Below, piece after piece: positions 53,272 through 61,668 of a stretch of DNA of 64,000 nt. The translations under genes and the position numbers were made by a program. Positions within the stretch are counted from its first letter, which is position 1. Every line of letters begins with the position of its first letter. Below the pieces are notes generated by a model that was not told the DNA's origin, did no database searches, and was given only the letters and a program-made list of their open reading frames with translations. The DNA is from Paenibacillus barcinonensis. Its GTDB lineage: Bacteria > Bacillota > Bacilli > Paenibacillales > Paenibacillaceae. The stretch spans positions 224,883 through 288,882 of the forward strand of contig NZ_QJSW01000006.1 of assembly GCF_003217495.1 (NCBI RefSeq), written 5' to 3'.

Positions 53272-55189
53272 TAGCGGAGGACACGCACCTTTCAATCATT
53301 GTTTTTATTAATTCTGGTACTCTGGAATTATCAGAGTTCTTTCCTTTCAAAATATCTACAAGTCTTCTAGCATTGCCTACTTTATCTTTTTGAATTATTA
53401 AAGCTAACTCTCTTTTATCCACTATCCCTAAATCATCAGGTAGAATTTCAAAGCCATTCTCACTAGCAATCTGAAGATATTCTTCAGTAAAACCCTCATT
53501 AGCTAAATATGTCTCAAAATCGATATGGGGTAATAAAGTAGTAAGAGCGTCAATTTCTTCTTCGGTATAGTTCAACTTTTTTAATTGTTCAAGCGTTCCC
53601 TCTCCTTGAGCATCATTATCGGATAATAAATACCAAGGGTAGTTTAATATTTTTGCTACTTTTACGAATGCACCAGGAGAACCATTGTTTTGATAATCAA
53701 TAATACTTATACCATTTTCATCTAAAGATAGTCCAAGTAAATCTGCAAAATAATTTAGAACAATATACTCTGTTTGACCTTCAGCAAGTAACCATCCCCT
53801 CGCAAAAAGAATTTCTCCTCTGGTTCTTTGAATATATGTGTACAACTTATTTTCTTCGTCTTTAGAGATGATAGTTTGAGATTCAATAATCAAATCATTA
53901 ATAGTACTTTCATAAGGTGAGTTAGCATACATTCCTTTTAACCCACTAGCTTCATGTGAACTTATTGCTTCTCTAACTGTTAATTTATTACTCAAGGAGT
54001 TTAAATGAAACTTCGGTCCTTTAGCAGTACAAAACTTCACCAATGCAGGTTGTATTTCAATTTCTACTGATACATACTGCTTCAAGAAAAATACTTTTGT
54101 TTCTTTGCCTATTTTTCTGAAAACCCTTAAATCAAAAAGGTTTGCATTTTGAATAAAGTAAGGAGAGTGAGTAGAGATAATTTTTTGACAATTTAACATT
54201 GTTAGTTTGTTTGCTAGAGAACGACTTGCTTGGGGATGTAAATGAGCCTCTGGTTCTTCCAGTGCCAAAATCGCTTCACTTTCATTTGTTAAGGTGGATT
54301 TTAGAATTATATCTATATATGCCTGAAATAAAAACAAGGTAGCTAAGCTTTGTGTACCTTGACCATGTCTGTCCAACGGAAACGTTACATCGGTTCCTTT
54401 ACCTTTCATAACTACTTGGGCTTTCGACAGTATATCCCATGTTCTGAAGGGTAAAGCGTTAATAGATACCATATCTTGTGAATTTAATGCTAAGACATTC
54501 TGTATATTTTCTAGTGACGAAATAACTTTTTCCAGATTATCATCACTAGAGATTAGTTCATTATTTATTGTAAGTAAACTCTCTTGGATACTTTCAACTT
54601 TTTCAGAAGGTATATTTATTTTCCTTAAGAACTTTCCCCAGAATTGAGAATTAGGGCTAAAGAAGTCTCTTATATCTCTTAGTGCTTGTAAATAGAATAT
54701 TGGTGACAATTGCTGTAAATCAAAAATTTTTCGTGAGTTTGCTCCTGCTAACTCTTGACCACTAAGATTCATAAATTTTGATTCTAATATAAAATCGTTA
54801 GCATCATTATCAAACTTTGATACAACTTTAAGTACTATAGTATTTAATGCCTCAGCTTCATTATCCTCAAAAGGGGCTAATTGAACGATCTCACCTAGAA
54901 TTTGAGTTATTTTCACATCCCAATCTTCTGGCTTCTCCTCTTGGAAAGTAAACTCGATAGAAATTCCTTCCGAATCACGTGGGCCTGATACTTCATTCTC
55001 AATAAAGTAATCATATTCTTCAAATGGTGAACTTTTTCTACTTAGTTTGCCAAGGCCTATTCTGAGAACGTCAAGAAATGCAGTCTTGCCGCTGTTGTTT
55101 TCTCCAATTAGAAAAGTGTTACTTGTTAATGGAATGTCAACATTCTTCAAACTTCTAAAATTGTTGATCTTAACTCTTTTTAATAACAT
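53264..55189 (-). CDS. gajA: OLD-family ATPase-nuclease of a Gabija-type defence pair (GajA)
   Basis: A 641-residue protein with an ABC-type ATPase domain and a C-terminal Toprim domain. Walker A is GENNSGKTAF near residue 32; signature-like HGQGTQSLATLFLFQ and Walker B ALEEPEAHLHPQ are near residues 285-320. Toprim motifs are LLAEGQTEYIVL (Glu) near 475 and LLSDNDAQGEG (Asp-x-Asp) near 520. Class 2 OLD nucleases paired with a UvrD-like helicase form the Gabija anti-phage complex, in which GajA nicks DNA. GTAGGAGAATTTTAAG precedes the ATG. The gene is AT-rich, consistent with transfer. Confidence 0.82.
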   Translation of the reverse strand: MLLKRVKINNFRSLKNVDIPLTSNTFLIGENNSGKTAFLDVLRIGLGKLSRKSSPFEEYDYFIENEVSGPRDSEGISIEFTFQEEKPEDWDVKITQILGEIVQLAPFEDNEAEALNTIVLKVVSKFDNDANDFILESKFMNLSGQELAGANSRKIFDLQQLSPIFYLQALRDIRDFFSPNSQFWGKFLRKINIPSEKVESIQESLLTINNELISSDDNLEKVISSLENIQNVLALNSQDMVSINALPFRTWDILSKAQVVMKGKGTDVTFPLDRHGQGTQSLATLFLFQAYIDIILKSTLTNESEAILALEEPEAHLHPQASRSLANKLTMLNCQKIISTHSPYFIQNANLFDLRVFRKIGKETKVFFLKQYVSVEIEIQPALVKFCTAKGPKFHLNSLSNKLTVREAISSHEASGLKGMYANSPYESTINDLIIESQTIISKDEENKLYTYIQRTRGEILFARGWLLAEGQTEYIVLNYFADLLGLSLDENGISIIDYQNNGSPGAFVKVAKILNYPWYLLSDNDAQGEGTLEQLKKLNYTEEEIDALTTLLPHIDFETYLANEGFTEEYLQIASENGFEILPDDLGIVDKRELALIIQKDKVGNARRLVDILKGKNSDNSRVPELIKTMIERCVSSANE

Positions 55190-55747
55190 CTTAAAATTCT
55201 CCTACTTTCTTTGGTGGGATTTCATTTAAAGTTTTAAGAAATCTGATCTCTGTTTTACTCTTACACACCAACCAGATAATTAACCTATGTAGTATCTAAA
55301 TTTCGAAAGTTTTGCGCATACAAGTAACATGATTTTATCTTCAGACCCTATCCAAAGTTCCAATTTTCAATTCATTTAGTGGGATAATAAGACTTTAAAC
55401 CGACGCTATCACCGAACACCGCCTACCCATTTGAAAATTTCACGTTGCAGTACACCTCAATGCAACAGAATATGATTAGTGAGTGACACTTAATCGTTAT
55501 AGACATAGTATAATTGAAAACTCGAAGTATCACTAGTCAATCACAGCTACATCCTAAGATAATGGTATCCGACTCATTACCTCAAAATTTCGACTCTCCT
55601 GCTCATTATTCAGATCCCTTATACTCCATCAACATGTTTATCGCAATGCATTCCTCCTTATAATTGAGTCAATAGTATTATTCAGTCTAAGTTACGATAG
55701 TAAATTGGGAACCTGTGGTTCTCAGGCTCGCCTTCCCATCCATAGAA
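55190..55747. other. Non-coding stretch upstream of gajA
   Basis: No gene or convincing promoter seen on either strand. The region is AT-rich and holds many stops in all frames. A weak GGGAA..TTCCC hairpin near 55708-55740 could end the broken winged-helix transcript. Confidence 0.45.
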
Positions 55748-55942
55748 TTACGATGTTGACTGTAACGAACTTTCATACGATTGTATGTAATTTGCAGACA
55801 CAAGGACGTCCAATGCAGCCATGACATCAGCTTTAAATTTCCCCGTATTTACCGTAAGCTCATGAAGCGAAGGGAAACGTCAGCGGCCGCTTTTATAGTT
55901 GTATAAAATACGGAGTATCTTGCGTTGAAAATCCGTTAGCAC
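55748..55942 (-). pseudogene. Small winged-helix-like protein gene with an in-frame stop
   Basis: A 64-codon frame begins with GTG after AGAGGTGATTTT and reads LTDFQRKILRILYNYKSGR, then TGA, then RFPSLHELTVNTGKFKADV and a LDVLVSANYI-type block, which resembles a short helix-turn-helix or winged-helix protein. One internal TGA (after codon 20) interrupts it. A LexA box lies 26 bp upstream. So a DNA-damage-controlled small gene appears broken, unless it is read through. Confidence 0.55.
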
Positions 55943-55968
55943 AAAATCACCTCTGTTTTTCTCACATA

Positions 55969-55982
55969 CGAACACAAGTTCT
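55969..55982 (-). promoter_or_regulatory. LexA (SOS) box upstream of the broken winged-helix gene
   Basis: CGAACACAAGTTCT matches the Bacillus consensus CGAAC-N4-GTTCN seen in the lexA and yneA promoters of this window. It lies just upstream of the start codon region, where it could block transcription. Confidence 0.7.
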
Positions 55983-56249
55983 TTTATTAACAATAAAAAT
56001 GCCCTATCACTTGGACTAGGCACATTTATAGTATCCTAATTATTAGAACAATAATTCAAGCTACTAAAGAGCTATAGACTATATGAAAGGATGTGAGCAT
56101 TGGTCTGAGGGCGTTGAAGGGAGAAGATATGAAATACATAAAATTATCGGATAATTTCGGGATGGAATTGGGTAGCGAATCCCTTAGAGAATTATCCATA
56201 TGATCGTGCTCTAAAGCTATATATTTAATTGAAGGGAAAAATGATTGGT

Positions 56250-56600
56250 ATGAGTGAACAAATGAATAAAATAAGTAACTAAGTCGGTGTATTTGTTTTA
56301 GGAATACTTGTATTAATATTTTTTTTGGTGGCAATCATAGCTGCAGTCCAGATGTTTATCAATATCTATAGGAAATTAAGAGGTGTTAAAGTAAGTAAGA
56401 CCATATCTTGTAGAACGTGTGGACGATCAATATCAAGCTCAGCTTTAATTTGTCCTGATTGCGGAGAAAATTATGGTGAGCTGCATGGAGCAGGTGATTC
56501 CATAGTTATGTGTTTTTTTCTTGCTTTAGTTTTTTTCGCAACAGGAGTTGGACTTTTAACAGAATCAGTTGGATGGTTTGAACGAACATTTTTGAACTGA
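56250..56600 (+). pseudogene. Zinc-ribbon membrane protein interrupted near its N-terminus
   Basis: Reading from ATG 56250 gives MSEQMNKISN, then TAA at 56280-56282, then a membrane helix (VGVFVLGILVLIFFLVAIIAAVQ, shown in part), a zinc ribbon CRTCGRS..CPDCGENYG, and a second helix near the C-terminus. The frame is continuous through the stop codon. Either the gene is broken or translation starts downstream at TTG/GTG near 56319-56325, giving about 91 residues with a shortened first helix. No family function recognised. Confidence 0.5.
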
Positions 56601-56632
56601 TTGATGTATTCCAATTAACCCATAACTTACCT

Positions 56633-56672
56633 CCTCAATCTATTATGGCAAAACGCTATAATTAGATTGAGG
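56633..56672 (+). repeat. Inverted repeat covering the ligase ribosome binding site
   Basis: CCTCAATCTATTAT and ATAATTAGATTGAGG pair with one bulged base around an 11-base loop. The right arm contains the GAGG of the ligase ribosome binding site, 8 bp before its ATG. It may be a terminator for the upstream gene or a translational lock. Confidence 0.5.
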
Positions 56673-56679
56673 TGTTTTT

Positions 56680-57537
56680 ATGTTTAGCAGTCCAATGTTA
56701 CTTGAAACAGCACCGGGTCCCTTCTCCCATTCAAATTATCTATTTGAGCCAAAGGTAGACGGTCACCGATTGATATATTCGAAATAGGACGGCAACGTCC
56801 GATTATATACACGTCACAACAACGATTGCACAACTCAGTACCCGGAACTTCAGCTACCTTTCGACTCAAACATCATCTTAGATTGGGAGGTCGCTTGTAC
56901 CAATCCAGAGACGGGGATAAACGACTTTGAGGGTGTCATGAGCCGTTTCAGTACACGGCAGCATACAAAGGTCCAGCAGCTGGTCAAAACTATGCCTGCC
57001 ACGTTTGCTATTTTCGACATCCTCCATTACAAAGGTCGCGACTTGCGCAAACTGCCACTTATAGAGCGTAAAGTTATCCTTCACAGCCTCGTATTGCCTT
57101 CCAGCAGTTTCGGTATTTTACATTATGTCGAAGGCGCAGGAGAAGCCTTATACGAACAGATAGAAGCAAGAGGTATGGAAGGAGTAGTCGGTAAACGCAA
57201 GGACAGCCATTTTGTCTGCAGGCGGTCTAAAGACTGGATCAAGGTTATTAACTGGTCGTGTACAAATGTGTTCATTACGGGATACAAAAAGAGTGAGTTT
57301 GGTTGGCTAGTTGCTGTTCTGGATGCCTCCGGGAAGTTACGACCAGTTGGAGTTATTGAGCACGGGCCGAATCAAAATCATAAGCAGGCATTCCGCAGTG
57401 TTTGCAAGCAGCTCGTAACTGGAGAGGACAAGAATCATGTTTACCTTCAGCCCCGTATCCAAGCACGGGTGAAAATGCGGAGCTGGACGAAATCAGGTCT
57501 GCTGCGCACTCCTGTGTTTGAACAGTTTATTGTGTGA
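56680..57537 (+). pseudogene. ATP-dependent DNA ligase (LigD-type ligase domain) with an in-frame stop
   Basis: About 285 codons of an ATP-dependent ligase. Motif I EPKVDGHRL carries the adenylated Lys near residue 25; LYTRHNND, LDWEVAC (motif III region), FAIFDILHYKGRD, MEGVVGKRKDSHF (motif IV), and RSKDWIKVINW (motif V) follow, then an OB domain. TAG at 56785-56787 (codon 36) interrupts it; the frame continues unchanged. It resembles the ligases of Bacillota end-joining (Ku-LigD), but no ku gene is in the window. A restart at ATG 56938 would lack the catalytic Lys. Confidence 0.8.
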
Positions 57538-57544
57538 GTAGAAA

Positions 57545-57583
57545 GAAAAAAAGGCTTCGCAATTAAGCGACAGCCTTTTTTTT
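57545..57583. terminator. Bidirectional terminator
   Basis: GGCTTCGC, 6-base loop, GCGA-C-AGCC, flanked by A and T runs, between convergent genes. Confidence 0.8.
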
Positions 57584-57592
57584 CTTTACAGA

Positions 57593-58363
57593 TTAATATT
57601 CGCTAACTTCAAACGTTAGGACACGATCAAACAGGATGTAGTCCTTACGACTCTTAAATGGTCCTTTGTTATTGTCATGCTTATCAATAGCATAGGACGC
57701 TCTTCCACTTCCCGCTTGTTTTGCTTCATACCAGTCGATGAAGTCAATTACTTCTTTCATACTCAGATCAAATTCCTTCTCTAACCCGGTAGTCATTGTA
57801 ACTACTAGTATAGCACGGTTTCCTTGAGGCTCTTCTGGTTTTGGAGTTGGCTGGCCATCCACTAGGTATCCATCTTCATTAATGTCGATTCCATCCAGAC
57901 TCAAATAACCATCTGCCTGATCTAACTTAATAACTACATTGTGAATATTGTTTGATAACCCATTTTTCTCATATACCAATGTTTGGCCATAAGTCATGCT
58001 GTTCTCACTAAAGTACTCCGTTGTTCCATCAATGGTTATAGCAATCTTTTTACTTTTGTTTGTGAAATTATCTGACAAAATCCTGACCTGAGTCCCCTTA
58101 AAGGCAAATGAGACTGAAGCATCTAACGATTCTGTGGCATGAGCGTACCCATTGCTAAGGTTCTCGCCATTACTATATTTAAGCCATTCTCCTTCATACT
58201 TGATAAGTTCATTCGAATCATCATAACGTTTCCATCCTTCTTCAGGAGCATAAAGATTCTGACCTAATGTAGCTGCGTATGTACTTGAATTTAAAAACGT
58301 AACCATCGCAAACATAAGAACTCCAAATAATACACCTATCTTCGTTCGAAAACTAAGTTTCAC
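57593..58363 (-). CDS. Secreted protein with a repeated C-terminal domain (paralog 1)
   Basis: A 256-residue secreted protein. Signal peptide about 1-30 (VLFGVLMFAMVTFLNSSTYAA). Residues 35-170 look like a beta-sandwich, carbohydrate-binding-like domain starting APEEGWKRYDD. A Pro-rich linker follows. The last 75 residues (RAILVVTMTTGLEKEFDL..., WYEAKQAGSGRA, NNKGPFKSRKDYILFD) are nearly the same in the paralog at 59.4-60.2 kb. No known catalytic motif. The name and role are unknown. Confidence 0.65.
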   Translation of the reverse strand: MKLSFRTKIGVLFGVLMFAMVTFLNSSTYAATLGQNLYAPEEGWKRYDDSNELIKYEGEWLKYSNGENLSNGYAHATESLDASVSFAFKGTQVRILSDNFTNKSKKIAITIDGTTEYFSENSMTYGQTLVYEKNGLSNNIHNVVIKLDQADGYLSLDGIDINEDGYLVDGQPTPKPEEPQGNRAILVVTMTTGLEKEFDLSMKEVIDFIDWYEAKQAGSGRASYAIDKHDNNKGPFKSRKDYILFDRVLTFEVSEY

Positions 58364-58573
58364 TATTATTCCTCCTCGGTAGTAACTCTAATGAATATTA
58401 AAGTAATACATCACTGAACATATGTCTAAACATAAACTTGCTGATCTATAAATATCATCTAATTTATTGCATTTTTATTTTATATTGGATGCGTATCTCC
58501 ACAAATTACCCGTTTCTATTCTTAAAAATTTGAGTAAAATTACAAAGTATAGAGTCTCAAAGGAGGCATTCTC

Positions 58574-59248
58574 ATGTGCGGAAGATTTACAATCACAGAC
58601 TCTTTGAATGAGATAATGGAACGGTACATGGCTTCTATAGCTGATGGATTTGAGTACAGACCAAATTACAACGCAGCACCTATGCAGTACATCCCAACAA
58701 TCATAGCTGGCAAGGATGGCAATAATAAGTTGGGTGCTCTAAGATGGGGTCTTGTTCCTTCCTGGGCAAAGGATGATAAGATCGGGAGCAAAATGATTAA
58801 TGCTCGCGCTGAGACACTGACTGAGAAGCCTGCCTTCAAGCGCTTGATCAGCTCCAAACGTTGTATCATTCCGACAAACGGATTTTATGAGTGGAAGAAA
58901 GAAGGTTCCAACAAGCGGCCGATGCGAATACTCATGAAGGATGATAGCATCTTTTCTCTAGCTGGTCTGTATGACACTTGGACCGATCAGGACGGAAACA
59001 AGTTGAGCACTTGCACAATTATCACGACGGAGCCTAATGAATTGATGGAAGATATCCACAATCGGATGCCAGTGATTCTGCATCCCGATGATGAGGCCGA
59101 ATGGCTTGGGAGAGATAATAATGATGTCCAATCCTTACTCAGTCTGCTCAAGCCGTATAATGCGTTTGAAATGAGAGCGTACGAAGTTCCTAAGGAAGTT
59201 GGTAATGTTAGGAATAACAATGAAGAATTGCTAAAAGAAATAGGATAA
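58574..59248 (+). CDS. SRAP-domain protein (YedK/HMCES-like)
   Basis: A 224-residue SRAP protein. Cys2 in MCGRFTI forms the thiazolidine crosslink to abasic sites in single-stranded DNA. RPNYNAAPMQ, RWGLVPSWA, NARAETLTEKPAF, RCIIPTNGFYEWKK and IHNRMPVIL are family motifs, including the active-site Asn, Glu and His. It shields abasic sites during replication. AAAGGAGGCATTCTC precedes the ATG. It is flanked by two paralogous secreted-protein genes and ended by a terminator. Confidence 0.95.
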   Translation: MCGRFTITDSLNEIMERYMASIADGFEYRPNYNAAPMQYIPTIIAGKDGNNKLGALRWGLVPSWAKDDKIGSKMINARAETLTEKPAFKRLISSKRCIIPTNGFYEWKKEGSNKRPMRILMKDDSIFSLAGLYDTWTDQDGNKLSTCTIITTEPNELMEDIHNRMPVILHPDDEAEWLGRDNNDVQSLLSLLKPYNAFEMRAYEVPKEVGNVRNNNEELLKEIG

Positions 59249-59257
59249 ACAATTATC

Positions 59258-59293
59258 AGCTTTATCGACTTAGAAAGGTCGGTAAAGCTTTTT
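59258..59293 (+). terminator. Terminator after the SRAP gene
   Basis: AGCTTTA-T-CGAC / GTCG-G-TAAAGCT followed by TTTT. Confidence 0.75.
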
Positions 59294-59399
59294 GTTTTAT
59301 CTAACACTAAATTGAATATATATATACATATTTGTTTAGATATGGATTTATTTAAATTATATTATCGAATATGAAAATACAATCTGAAGGAGAATACAT

Positions 59400-60217
59400 A
59401 TGAATAGTTTAAAAAAAGTTTCGCTCTAGCTCTACTAAGCTTCTTATTAATTTTAGGTATAGGCAAAAGCACTATTTTTGCAGCCTCAGTTGGTGATCCT
59501 CTTGTTAAACCAGAAGAAGGTTGGACTCGTTATGAATTTGATGATGAAAATATCACATATGGCGGAGGAAAATGGTTTCGAGATAATTCGGGTACACTCA
59601 GTTGGAACTCTCCGTGGCAAGTGACAGGAACAAATTTTAAATTTAACTTCACCGGTACTAAACTACGTCTGATTTCTACAACTTGGTGGTCAGGTTCAGA
59701 CGATATTGATGTTATTATAGATGGGGTAAAAGTTGATAAAATATCTCTTAAAGGTTCCGACATAAAGGGCCCGCGCATTATGTACGAAAAGCTGGAATTA
59801 TCTCAAGGAGAACACTCGGTAGAATTTATAAATAACACTAAAAATTATTTGTTTCTTTATTCAATTGATACTGATGGGCCATTAAGTCCATATCAGCCCG
59901 TAGAAACTAATCCTAATCCCATTGATCCTGATCCCGAGCAACCAATCGTTCCAGATCCACAGCCTGAGCAGCCATCTGGAGACCGAGCAATACTCGTAGT
60001 CACCATGACTACTGGATTAGAAAAAGAATATGATCTTCCTATGAGTGATATAAATGCATTCCTTAACTGGTACGATGCTCGTGATGCAGGAAGCGGACCT
60101 GCCAAGTTAGCCATCAACAAATACAGCAACAACAAAGGTCCATTCAGCAAGCGTACAGATTATGTGATATTTGATAAGATTCTAACATTTGAAGTAAATG
60201 AGTATTCAACTAATTAA
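59400..60217 (+). CDS. Secreted protein (paralog 2), frameshifted in an A7 tract
   Basis: The ATG at 59400 follows GAAGGAGAATACAT. After 6 codons the frame hits TAG, but shifting by one base at the seven A (59411-59417) restores a frame with a signal peptide (SFALALLSFLLILGIG) and the full mature protein: EEGWTRYEFDD, a beta-sandwich domain with TGTNFKFNFTGTKL, a Pro/Asp linker (NPIDPDPEQP), and the C-terminal domain shared with paralog 1. The A7 run could allow phase variation or slippage, or the gene may simply be mutated. About 271 residues if read through. Confidence 0.6.
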
Positions 60218-60221
60218 AGTG

Positions 60222-60257
60222 AAAGAGCAGCGAGGTTATCCCTCCTGCTCTTTTTTT
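60222..60257 (+). terminator. Terminator after paralog 2
   Basis: AAAGAGCAG..AGG/CCT..CTGCTCTTT followed by TTTT. Confidence 0.85.
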
Positions 60258-60329
60258 AGCTCTTCTCCTAACCTAAAAATACAACCACATGCTATACTAT
60301 AAACAAATAACAAAATTTGGAGGAAAATT

Positions 60330-60527
60330 ATGATTAGAGATTTGCTTATAGCCGAGAAAAAGCAACATGAGGTTTGTTTGATTTTTGAAGATAAATCAAA
60401 GTACATAGGTAAAATAGAAATGTCCGCTGATAGAGAAAGAGTTAAAATAAAGCACCAAAAAGCCACAGAATGGATTCCATTACATGATATCGTCAGTTGC
60501 TCTACCATTATAAACGGTTCTTTTTAA
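60330..60527 (+). CDS. Small hypothetical protein (65 residues)
   Basis: Reads MIRDLLIAEKKQHE with KSKYIGKIEMSADRERVKI and WIPLHDIVSC. TTTGGAGGAAAATT precedes the ATG and a terminator follows. The pattern of a small beta-rich domain (FEDKSKYIG.., WIP..DIV) suggests a YolD- or Hfq-like fold, but no family is certain. Confidence 0.6.
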   Translation: MIRDLLIAEKKQHEVCLIFEDKSKYIGKIEMSADRERVKIKHQKATEWIPLHDIVSCSTIINGSF

Positions 60528-60545
60528 GGAAACTAAGTATGTCAC

Positions 60546-60575
60546 AAGGCGTATCTTATTGCGAAACGCCTTTTT
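60546..60575 (+). terminator. Terminator after the 65-residue gene
   Basis: AAGGCGT, 13-base loop, ACGCCTT, then TTTC. Confidence 0.75.
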
Positions 60576-61234
60576 CATTTTTCATCTATATCTAAAACTT
60601 CCCCCTCCTCCCAAACTATTATCCCTTTTCAACGTAGTCATTAGAGCTTCCAGATCTGCAAGAGGAGCGACTTAGTTTTTTCTCGAAATTAGATACCACA
60701 ATAGCGCTCCACTGTTTGAACCAATTTAACTAAATATCCAAAATTGGTGCCCCTAACGCATTAAATAGTTACAAACAACTTTCAAGCAAGAACATTCTAT
60801 CCACTTTACAAACTTAATGTTCTACCTCTAAAATGTACTCTTTTGAAGGCAAGATTAAATTAATCTTTAAAGGCAAAGGTAGTCCAAACTCTTTTATGAT
60901 TGCTCTTACATAGCACTCTGCACTTCGCTTCTGTATGTCCCACGGAAAATAAATTGTGTGATTCTTCATTTACTGTCCTCCATGATGCCAGGCTTAGTAT
61001 TTGAATTTCTTTACTAGTCACGAGAGTGGTATTGTACTGTGAAAAAAATCTTAACTTAATTAAATGCTTCAAATGAATCAAAGCATCTTATGCTCAATTT
61101 GTGGGCCAATGAAAGTTGTAAGGGATTAAATTCTATGTAACTAGCCCAAGCTAATAGTATATTCAAAAGATAAACTTCCAGATATACATGAGTAGTGATT
61201 CATGAACCTTCCCATTGTTTTATATCCCAATTCA
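60576..61234. other. Mostly empty region with possible gene debris
   Basis: No intact gene is supported. A minus-strand frame at 60860-61081 (73 codons) contains TSKEIQILSLASWR and NLFSVGHTEAK, which loosely follow the LuxR/GerE HTH pattern, so it may be a decayed regulator. A 29-codon stretch at about 60582-60671 is open but has no start. The rest shows nothing. Confidence 0.3.
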
Positions 61235-61393
61235 CTAAGTAGACTTAGTCTTATTGTGTTGATTTATTAATTCATCTAAAAGTTCAGATTGTCTGATAAC
61301 AAGAGGATGTTCAATACCGTAGATGCTAACTAACTTGTTTAAGACATCCCTCTCTTGTTCTATTTTTCCTTTAATTGTAGGATTAGTTGACAT
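61235..61393 (-). CDS. Spo0E-like aspartyl phosphatase
   Basis: A 52-residue protein with KIEQERDVLNKLV, SIYGIEHPLVIRQSELLDELIN: the full Spo0E family pattern, including the SxxLD motif. Spo0E proteins remove the phosphate from Spo0A and so delay sporulation. Start ATG 61393 follows AGAGGTGATTGGCG. It lies downstream of the quorum-sensing pair, on the same strand but beyond its terminator. It was too short for ordinary gene length cutoffs. Confidence 0.85.
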   Translation of the reverse strand: MSTNPTIKGKIEQERDVLNKLVSIYGIEHPLVIRQSELLDELINQHNKTKST

Positions 61394-61477
61394 CGCCAAT
61401 CACCTCTATTGCTAATCCTATCTCTTTCTATTCAAATTTAAGACTGGTGAATTTATACAAAAAAGACAATTAAAAAA

Positions 61478-61496
61478 ACCTCCGTATACTGGAGGT
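61478..61496 (-). terminator. Terminator after the pro-peptide gene
   Basis: On the minus strand ACCTCC, 7-base loop, GGAGGT, then TTTTTT. Confidence 0.85.
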
Positions 61497-61515
61497 CTTA
61501 ATGAGATTATTGTGT

Positions 61516-61668
61516 TTACCAACCGCCTCCACCATGAGAACTAGTTTTCACAACCGGAACGTCTTTTGGTGTTTTAGAATCATTGTTGTCAGCTGACACC
61601 TGATTCAATGGAGCTATTAACAAGATAGTTAGAGCTGCAGCGAAAGAAATGATTACTGACTTCTTCAT
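61516..61668 (-). CDS. Secreted pro-peptide of a quorum-sensing pair
   Basis: A 50-residue peptide precursor: signal sequence about 1-26 (KKSVIISFAAALTILLIAP, cut near VSA), a charged spacer (DNNDSKTPKDVPVV) and the end KTSSHGGGGW. The start ATGA overlaps the regulator stop by 4 bp and a terminator follows. This is the layout of RRNPP pro-peptides; the mature peptide is probably within the last 6-9 residues. In Paenibacillus, receptor/peptide pairs of this type are known (I recall them as AloR/Alo; not verified here). Confidence 0.8.
   Translation of the reverse strand: MKKSVIISFAAALTILLIAPLNQVSADNNDSKTPKDVPVVKTSSHGGGGW

Noticed and set aside
56056..56334. 92-codon minus-strand frame
   Set aside because: It is opposite the zinc-ribbon gene start region and has no ribosome binding site.
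60582..60671. 29-codon open stretch on the minus strand ending in a Gly-rich tail (LGGGGSF)
   Set aside because: There is a stop directly upstream and no start or ribosome binding site; too short to support as a gene or relic.
60860..61081. 73-codon minus-strand frame resembling a LuxR-type HTH
   Set aside because: The match is loose, key positions differ and there is no ribosome binding site; kept only as possible debris in the region note.
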